This document shows positions 58,172 through 64,000 of a stretch of 64,000 nt of DNA, one piece after another. The notes beneath the pieces were generated by a model. That model saw nothing but the letters and a program-made list of their open reading frames with translations. It made no database searches and had not been told where the DNA came from. The stretch comes from JAADDV01 sp964582875 (GTDB lineage: Bacteria > Aquificota > Aquificia > Aquificales > Hydrogenothermaceae), in NCBI GenBank assembly GCA_964582875.1, contig CAZOTZ010000001.1, positions 9,831-73,830 of the forward strand. Direction: 5' to 3'. The stretch's first letter is position 1. Each line of letters opens with the position of its first letter. The translations under genes were made by a program, and so were the position numbers.

Positions 58172-59881
58172 ATGCTAACTTATGATGTTTTGATAGTAGG
58201 AGCTGGTGGTGCTGGCTTAATGGCTGCTCTTGAAGCAAGTAAAGCAAAAGATGTAAAGGTAGGAGTTGTTACAAAAGTTTACCCAACCCGTTCACATACA
58301 GGAGCTGCTCAGGGTGGGATAAACGCTGCATTGGCTAATGTAGACCCATCAGACAGCCCTGAGGTTCATACATTTGATACAGTAAAAGGTTCTGACTACT
58401 TAGGAGACCAGGATGCAATTGAATACATGTGTACTCAGGCTCCAAATATCATATATGAGCTTGAACATTTAGGGGTTCCTTTCTCAAGACTTCCTGATGG
58501 AAGAATAGCACAGAGACCTTTTGGTGGAGCTGGTTTTCCAAGAACATGTTATGCTGCAGATAAAACAGGACACGTTATTTTACACACACTTTATGAACAG
58601 TGTTTAAAAAATGATGTTGAGTTTTTAAATGAGTGGTTTGTAAAAGAGCTTTTAGTTGATAACGGTGAAGCTAAAGGTGTTGTTGCAATAGATATAAGAA
58701 ATGGTGAAGTACATGTGATAAAAGCTAAAGCTGTAGTTTTTGCTACAGGTGGATACGCAAGGGTTTACTGGGTTAGAAACACAAACGCTATTGGTTCTAC
58801 TGGAGATGGGATGGCAGTATGCTACAGGGCAGGAATACCTCTTAAAGATATGGAGTTTGTTCAGTTCCACCCAACTGGATTAAGGTCAACTGGAATTCTT
58901 GTTACAGAAGGTGCAAGGGGTGAAGGTGGTTATCTTATAAACAATAAAGGTGAAAGATTTATGGAAAGATACGCTCCTAACAAAATGGAGCTTGCTCCAA
59001 GGGATTTGGTCTCAAGGGCTATAGAAACTGAAATACTTGAAGGAAGAGGCTGGGGCGAAGGTATGATGGCTTATGTACACCTTGACCTCAGACACCTTGG
59101 GGCTAAGAAGATAAAAGAAAGACTTCCTCAGATTAGAATGCTTGCTATAGATTTTGAAGGTGTTGACCCAATAGAAGAACCTATACCAGTGAGACCAACA
59201 GCCCACTACTCAATGGGAGGTATACACGTAGAAGATTACAAAACTTCTATGACACCTGTTAAAGGTGTTTTTGCTGTTGGTGAGTGTGCATGTGTTTCTG
59301 TTCACGGTGCTAACAGACTTGGAGGAAACTCTTTACTTGATATTGTTGTGTTCGGAAAACCTGCCGGAGCTGCAGCTGTTGAATACGCAAGAAATAAACC
59401 AGACGATAATACATACAACTATAAAGCAGAAGAAGAAAGGGCAAGAAAAGAGATAGAAGAGCTCCTCAAAAAAGAAGGAACAGAAAATATAAACGACATA
59501 AGAATGGAAATGGCTCAAACAATGTGGGATAAAGTAGGAATATTTAGAGAAGAAAAACCAATGCAAGAAGCTATAGAAAAGATAAAAGAATTAAAAGAAA
59601 GATACAAAAACCTTGCTCCTGGAGATAGTGGAAAGATATTTAACACAGCTCTTATAAACTACCTTGAACTTGGAAACCTCCTTGACCTTGCAGAGGTTAT
59701 AGCAATCACAGCTGAAATGAGAAAAGAATCAAGGGGAGCCCACGCAAGAAGGGATTATCCAGATAGAGATGATGAAAACTTCCTGAAACACTCATTAGCT
59801 TACTATACAGAGGAAGGTCCAAAAATAGAGTATTCAGAAGTTAGAATTACAAAATACCAGCCTCAAGAAAGAAAATACTAA
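58172..59881 (+). CDS. sdhA: Succinate dehydrogenase / fumarate reductase flavoprotein subunit
   Basis: 569 residues. The FAD fold starts VLIVGAGGAGLMAALEA; the covalent-FAD His lies in SHTGAAQGGINAALAN; active-site segments are QFHPTGLRSTGILVTEGARGEGG (pattern, about 230-252), RPTAHYSMGGIHVE and GANRLGGNSLLD. Direction (succinate oxidation or fumarate reduction in a reductive TCA cycle) cannot be told. No iron-sulfur or membrane subunit gene is adjacent. A GGAGG site precedes the ATG; TATAAT at 58129 may be its -10. Confidence 0.93.
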   Translation: MLTYDVLIVGAGGAGLMAALEASKAKDVKVGVVTKVYPTRSHTGAAQGGINAALANVDPSDSPEVHTFDTVKGSDYLGDQDAIEYMCTQAPNIIYELEHLGVPFSRLPDGRIAQRPFGGAGFPRTCYAADKTGHVILHTLYEQCLKNDVEFLNEWFVKELLVDNGEAKGVVAIDIRNGEVHVIKAKAVVFATGGYARVYWVRNTNAIGSTGDGMAVCYRAGIPLKDMEFVQFHPTGLRSTGILVTEGARGEGGYLINNKGERFMERYAPNKMELAPRDLVSRAIETEILEGRGWGEGMMAYVHLDLRHLGAKKIKERLPQIRMLAIDFEGVDPIEEPIPVRPTAHYSMGGIHVEDYKTSMTPVKGVFAVGECACVSVHGANRLGGNSLLDIVVFGKPAGAAAVEYARNKPDDNTYNYKAEEERARKEIEELLKKEGTENINDIRMEMAQTMWDKVGIFREEKPMQEAIEKIKELKERYKNLAPGDSGKIFNTALINYLELGNLLDLAEVIAITAEMRKESRGAHARRDYPDRDDENFLKHSLAYYTEEGPKIEYSEVRITKYQPQERKY

Positions 59882-59884
59882 AAA

Positions 59885-59905
59885 AAAGCCCCTATATGGG
59901 GGTTT
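59885..59905. terminator. Probable bidirectional terminator after sdhA
   Basis: AAAGCCCC and GGGGGTTT face each other around TATAT with one G-G mismatch, flanked by A-runs and T-runs; it separates sdhA from the convergent regulator gene. Confidence 0.6.
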
Positions 59906-61310
59906 ATTTTTTTCTAAATTCTTCTGGATTTACGTTGTACTTTTTTATTAACTTCTGTAAAGACTGCCTTTCAATATTAGCAAGTCTGGCTGCTTTTGAT
60001 ATATTCCCATCAGTTAAAGACAGCAGAATATTCAGATAACTTCTCATAAATTTTTGCATCTGTTTTTCTTTGGCTTTGTTATAATCAAGAACAAACGATG
60101 TCTGTTTATCTGATAGGAGTATTTCTTTATCAAGATGTTTAACATCTAAATAACCACCATCTTCAACAAGTATGCATGCTTTGTATATAGCATTTTCTAA
60201 CTGTCTGACGTTTCCTTCCCAGTGGTAGTTTACAAGAACTTCAACTGCCTGTGGTGTTATTCCTTTAACAGATGCGTTGTACTTTTCGTTGAATTTCTGT
60301 ATAAAATAGTTCGCAAGGAGGGGAATATCTTCTTTCCTTTCCCTTAAAGGTGGAATTGTTATTTTTATTCCTTCTATCCTGTAATAAAGGTCTTCCCTGA
60401 ATTTTCCTTCTTTCACAAGTTTTTTCAAATTTTTGTTTGTAGCTGTTATTATTCTTACATCTACCTTAATAGATTTTTCCTCTCCTACTCTCCTTATCTC
60501 CTTTTCTTGAAGAAACCTTAAAAATTTACTCTGTATATCAAGGGGAATTTCACCTATCTCATCTAAGAACACTGTCCCTCCGTTTGCTTTTTCAAAAATC
60601 CCTTTTCTGTTTTCTGTAGCACCAGTAAATACTCCTTTTCTATATCCAAAAAACTCAGCTTCCATTATATCTGGGGATATATTTGCACAGTTTATAGCTA
60701 TAAATGGTTTATCCTTACGGGGAGATAATCTGTGGATAGCTCTGGCAAAAAGCTCTTTACCTACTCCACTTTCACCAGTGATAAGAACTGTTATATCAAG
60801 CTGTGCTATCTTTTTAATAAAGTTCAAAAGCTCTATCATTTCTGGGTTTTTTGTTATTATAAAGTCCACATCTGAACGTAAAAGTTTTATCTCTTCTTTA
60901 AGTTTTATGTTTTCCTGGATTATCTTTGATTTTTCAACAGCTTCTTCTATAAGTTTCCATATAGATGGGTCATTAAAATCTATAGGTTTTGAAAGGTAGT
61001 GAAATGCACCTTTTTTCATACATGCTACAGCATTATCTATTGTTCCGTAAGCTGTCATAACAATAAAACTTGTGTGGTTATTAAACTTTCTCATTTCCTC
61101 AAGGAACTGTTCCCCTGTCATTCCTGGCATTCTCATATCTGAAAGAACAAGGTCAAAACTTTCTTCCTTTAACTGCTGGAGGGCTTTCCGTGGGTCTGAA
61201 GATGTTTTAACCTCATAACCTTCATCCTCAAGAACTATAGAAAACGTATCTAATATATCTTCTTCATCATCAACTATAAGTATTTTTCCTTTTTTATAAT
61301 CTTCATTCAT
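59904..61310 (-). CDS. Sigma54-dependent NtrC-family response regulator
   Basis: 468 residues from ATG 61310 (GGAAG upstream). Receiver domain (1-120) with phospho-Asp58 in LVLSDMRMPG, AAA+ domain (about 150-385) with Walker A GESGVGKE at 179-186 and DEIGEIPLDIQ, and a C-terminal Fis-type helix-turn-helix (NISKAARLANIERQSLQKLIKKY). The sigma54-contact loop reads GVFTGA at 226-231 instead of the usual GAFTGA. It pairs with the histidine kinase, whose end it overlaps by 8 bases. Target genes are unknown; pili or flagella are plausible. Confidence 0.93.
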   Translation of the reverse strand: MNEDYKKGKILIVDDEEDILDTFSIVLEDEGYEVKTSSDPRKALQQLKEESFDLVLSDMRMPGMTGEQFLEEMRKFNNHTSFIVMTAYGTIDNAVACMKKGAFHYLSKPIDFNDPSIWKLIEEAVEKSKIIQENIKLKEEIKLLRSDVDFIITKNPEMIELLNFIKKIAQLDITVLITGESGVGKELFARAIHRLSPRKDKPFIAINCANISPDIMEAEFFGYRKGVFTGATENRKGIFEKANGGTVFLDEIGEIPLDIQSKFLRFLQEKEIRRVGEEKSIKVDVRIITATNKNLKKLVKEGKFREDLYYRIEGIKITIPPLRERKEDIPLLANYFIQKFNEKYNASVKGITPQAVEVLVNYHWEGNVRQLENAIYKACILVEDGGYLDVKHLDKEILLSDKQTSFVLDYNKAKEKQMQKFMRSYLNILLSLTDGNISKAARLANIERQSLQKLIKKYNVNPEEFRKK

Positions 61311-63321
61311 TATCACTTCCCCCATCTTTATATAAAGGAAGATTTATTATAAATTCTGTCCCTTCCCCTTCTATGCTTTTTACGTCTATATAACCATTAT
61401 GGTCTTTTATTATTTTACTGACAACAGACAGACCTAAACCTGTTCCTTTCTCTTTTGTTGTGAAAAACGGCTCAAATATGTTTTCTAAAACTTCTTCTGG
61501 GATACCTGAACCTGTGTCCTTTATTCTTATCTCTGCAAATTCCCCATTTTTAGTAGCAGTTATACTTATTTTTCCTCCGCCATTCATAGCTTCTATTGCA
61601 TTCATTATAAGGTTTATAAATACCTGTTGAAGGGAGTTCTTATCAGCATAAACAAAAATTTCTTCCTGTATGTTTTTTTCTAATATGACTTTTTCCCTTT
61701 TTGAAGGTGGTAAAGAGAATTCCACTGATAGTTCTAAAACTGATTTTAGGTCTGTTTTTTGTTTTTTGTAGTAAGAAGGTTTAGCGTAGTTAAGGAGTTT
61801 ATCAATAATATCAACAGCCCTTGAAGAGTTTTTTTCAATATTTTCAGCAAGTTTTTTTATTTTTTCATCATCTTTAGCCCTTCTTTTTATTGAAAAAGCA
61901 GAAGCAGCTATAGAAGCAAGTGGGTTTTTAATATCGTGGGACAGACCAGCTGCAAGCTTCCCAACAACTGCGTGTTTTTCTGTTTCTATTAACTGGGCTT
62001 CAAGTTTAACTTTCTCAGTTATATCTTCAATAAAAAGAACAACTTTAACTGTACTTTCGTTTAAAGAGAGGGGAATTAGTTTTACTCTAAACGTTTTACC
62101 TTTCTTTTCAAGAGGAGAAACAGTTATATCTATTGTTTTTCTTTCTTTTACAACATCTTTAAATTTATCTTTTAAGCTTTCCATCTCAGGAAAAGCTTCA
62201 AAAAAATTCCCTTCTGGTTTTTTCCCAAATATTTTTTCTAAAGCAGTATTCCAGGTTTCTATATTGAATTTATCATCAAGTATAGCAATTCCTATATCTA
62301 TTGATTCAAACATTTTACTTAGAACACTTTCAAGATAACCTAACTCTTTAAAGTAAACTGTTTTTGCTATTGATATAGCTACAGAGTTTGCATATGTCCT
62401 AAGGTACTCTACCTCACTTGGAGAAATTCCATCTTTTTTATAAACCCCTAAAATTCCTATCTTTCCTTCATCACTGAGCAAAGGGAGAAAGATAAATCTT
62501 TCATCTTCTGATATCTCTATACCATCTATATAGCTGTAATCTTCTTTTAAAAAAAGTTCCATTTTTGGGAAAAATCCACCTTTATGTTGTAGCTTTATGT
62601 TTTTGTACTCTATTTTTACTAAAATCCCTGTATACCCTAAGTCAAGGAGACCATTTACCACATTCTTAAGTATATCTTCAAGATTAACAGGTTTTATTGT
62701 TTTATTACTTAGTTTAAATATTTCTCTTTGCCTTCTCAGTGTTATACTCAGCTGTTCATTTAACTCATCATGATACCTCTGGAGTTCTGTATTAACAGCT
62801 CCATCAAATATGCTCTGGTAAAGGTTCCTTTCCCTTTCTGCATTCTTTTGAAACACATCTAAAACATCACTGATTAAAGGAAATACAAGTAAAGTGTTTG
62901 CTATGAAGAACAGATTTTTATCTATAAAATAAGAAGCACAGATAATAAAAATTGTAGCTATCCATAAAACAGCTTCTTTTTCTGTTTGATATTTGCGAAC
63001 AGCAAGAAAAAACGCTGATAAAGGAAGTATATAACTGTATTCAAGACCTAAAAAATAAAGAATAAAACCTGCTGTTATCACAACAGGATAAACAATATAC
63101 GGCAAAACAGATACTTTTGTACCAGTCTCTTTTGTAAGGTATACAGATAAAATCCAGTAAAAGATAGGGAATATGATATCAGCTATCTTTGTATCAAATA
63201 TACCAGATAAAGTAGAAAAAACAACAGGAACAGCAGATAAGTATAAAAGAGTATTTTTTGTTTTATAAACTTTGTAATAGATAAAAAGGAATATAGCCCA
63301 TACTACTGCAAAAACACCCAT
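61303..63321 (-). CDS. Membrane sensor histidine kinase with GAF and PAS domains
   Basis: 672 residues. About seven hydrophobic helices (1-165) form a membrane sensor; a coiled linker leads to a GAF domain (about 205-330), a PAS domain (about 345-445, MFESIDIGIAILDDKFNIETWN), the HisKA box with phospho-His (AAGLSHDIKNPLASIAASAF) and the HATPase (INLIMNAIEAMNGGG, DTGSGIPEE, TGLGLSVVSKI). The layout recalls PrsK-type kinases of exopolysaccharide systems, but that is only a resemblance. Cognate regulator is the next gene. Confidence 0.92.
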   Translation of the reverse strand: MGVFAVVWAIFLFIYYKVYKTKNTLLYLSAVPVVFSTLSGIFDTKIADIIFPIFYWILSVYLTKETGTKVSVLPYIVYPVVITAGFILYFLGLEYSYILPLSAFFLAVRKYQTEKEAVLWIATIFIICASYFIDKNLFFIANTLLVFPLISDVLDVFQKNAERERNLYQSIFDGAVNTELQRYHDELNEQLSITLRRQREIFKLSNKTIKPVNLEDILKNVVNGLLDLGYTGILVKIEYKNIKLQHKGGFFPKMELFLKEDYSYIDGIEISEDERFIFLPLLSDEGKIGILGVYKKDGISPSEVEYLRTYANSVAISIAKTVYFKELGYLESVLSKMFESIDIGIAILDDKFNIETWNTALEKIFGKKPEGNFFEAFPEMESLKDKFKDVVKERKTIDITVSPLEKKGKTFRVKLIPLSLNESTVKVVLFIEDITEKVKLEAQLIETEKHAVVGKLAAGLSHDIKNPLASIAASAFSIKRRAKDDEKIKKLAENIEKNSSRAVDIIDKLLNYAKPSYYKKQKTDLKSVLELSVEFSLPPSKREKVILEKNIQEEIFVYADKNSLQQVFINLIMNAIEAMNGGGKISITATKNGEFAEIRIKDTGSGIPEEVLENIFEPFFTTKEKGTGLGLSVVSKIIKDHNGYIDVKSIEGEGTEFIINLPLYKDGGSDNE

Positions 63322-63331
63322 CCTCTACCTT

Positions 63332-63892
63332 TTATACGTTAATATCTTCTACTTTAAGTTTAAAACCATCTTTTTCTCTGTAGAGCTTACCTTTTCCTAT
63401 GACTTTTCCATGTAAAACAATATCTACAGGATAAATATCCCCTGTATCTATAATAACTTCAGAAGCTTCTCCTATTTTATCTAAATCTGTTAAAGGGATA
63501 TCTGTTCTGTACAACCTTAAGACTACAGGAATAGAAGTATCAACAGGAAGTGTATCTGTTTTCTTTTCCTTTTCTGCTTTTAGAAGAAAAGCATTTTCAT
63601 AAATCTTATCTTCAGTTTCTACATCATAAACTGTGTAATCTTCATCTATCTGAAGCTGGTCGTAAACATGTGTCTCATAATCTACTTCATCAAACAGGCT
63701 TTTAAAAAGTTTTTCTCCCCAGTCGGTACCTTCTAAAAAGACAAGGAGTACAAAAAGCTCATTTTTTATACAAATTCTATTTTTTTTACCTTCTATACAG
63801 TAATAACCATCTTTTAAAACTGTTTTTTCAGGATAACTTTCTTTAATATCTTTTACGTATTTTCCAAGGAGTTTTAGTATTCTTTCTTTTAT
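63332..63892 (-). CDS. SpoA-domain (FliM/FliN-like) protein with probable ATA start
   Basis: 186 residues if begun at ATA 63892. The C-terminal 85 residues (VDTSIPVVLRLYRTDIPLTDLDKIGEASEVII, by position) form the surface-presentation/SpoA domain of flagellar switch FliM/FliN or secretion YscQ proteins. The in-frame stop TAA at 63898-63896 is followed by GTA then ATA; no ATG, GTG or TTG occurs in frame until TTG 63514, which would cut the domain. AAGGAGG stands 8 bases ahead of the ATA. A complete promoter lies upstream at 63951-63979, so the gene begins here. Its part in flagellar switch or type III secretion is open. Confidence 0.75.
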   Translation of the reverse strand: MKERILKLLGKYVKDIKESYPEKTVLKDGYYCIEGKKNRICIKNELFVLLVFLEGTDWGEKLFKSLFDEVDYETHVYDQLQIDEDYTVYDVETEDKIYENAFLLKAEKEKKTDTLPVDTSIPVVLRLYRTDIPLTDLDKIGEASEVIIDTGDIYPVDIVLHGKVIGKGKLYREKDGFKLKVEDINV

Positions 63893-63950
63893 TACTTAAT
63901 CCTCCTTGATCTCAACAATAGAATTTCCTACAATTAATTAATAAAAATTT

Positions 63951-63979
63951 ATTATAAATTAATAAAAAATATAAGACAA
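63951..63979 (-). promoter_or_regulatory. Sigma70-type promoter of the SpoA gene
   Basis: On the minus strand TTGTCT (63979-63974) and a consensus TATAAT (63956-63951) are separated by 17 bases. The leader would be about 50 bases and contains AAGGAGG before the ATA start. Confidence 0.7.
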
Positions 63980-64000
63980 TGATTAAATGAAAAAATATTT

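Overview
The window is an AT-rich chromosomal stretch, almost fully coding, from a thermophilic Gram-negative bacterium. I place it in the Aquificota (family Hydrogenothermaceae) and most likely in the genus Persephonella. Three things point there: Lys/Glu-rich proteins, a menaquinone enzyme of the futalosine route, and the set gpgP, glycerate kinase, ggs and gpgS, which matches the operon-like arrangement published for Persephonella marina. There are two 100-N scaffold gaps (19250-19349 and 32327-32426). No rRNA, tRNA, CRISPR array or insertion sequence was recognised.

Layout. 1-6.1 kb: a cut DUF507 gene, panB and tsaC, then a minus-strand nadE / 55-residue membrane protein / MscS group, then a c-di-GMP-type EAL-HDOD protein. 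6.1-19.8 kb: one long minus-strand array carrying mqnD, a receiver protein, two PilY1 adhesins, minor pilins of the FimT/PilV/PilW/PilX type, a pentapeptide-repeat protein, a membrane rhodanese and truD. 19.8-23.4 kb: RluA-type pseudouridine synthase, alpha/beta hydrolase, histidine phosphatase and an acetyltransferase. 23.5-32.3 kb: an unusual M1-peptidase/ChaN/PDZ fusion, smpB, an LptF/G permease, a secreted subtilase, a DUF2628 protein and a GH57 glucanotransferase. 32.3-33.7 kb: a secreted protein that looks like a thioester-domain adhesin with a poly-aspartate tail, followed by gpsA. 34.7-45.7 kb: minus-strand genes for tyrS, DedA proteins, PBP1a, trpB, a lipoprotein and the glucosylglycerate cluster. 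45.8-54.5 kb: mnmG, then the ilvB-ilvN-x-ilvC operon continuing into phospholipid, flavin, molybdopterin and adenosine-deaminase-type genes. 54.7-59.9 kb: thrC, a copper ATPase split at an A9 run, and sdhA/frdA. 59.9-64 kb: an NtrC-type regulator, its histidine kinase and a SpoA (FliM/FliN-like) protein.

The points most worth checking are these. (a) copA is split by a -1 frameshift on A9, so that a stand-alone copper-binding domain and a full ATPase could come from one gene, as in E. coli copA. (b) The Cys120-Gln193 thioester-domain candidate has a Trp/Lys then poly-Asp tail and a 5' leader that can hide its ribosome binding site. (c) Two genes (a DedA protein and the SpoA protein) have a good ribosome binding site followed by ATA and no usual start codon. 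(d) The two pilY1 genes share an apparently identical 731-bp block. (e) A TGTAAA-N5-TTTACA palindrome occurs in three intergenic regions and suggests an unnamed regulon. The gap inside the receiver gene is very probably an assembly artefact, because the same 55 bases lie on both sides of the Ns.
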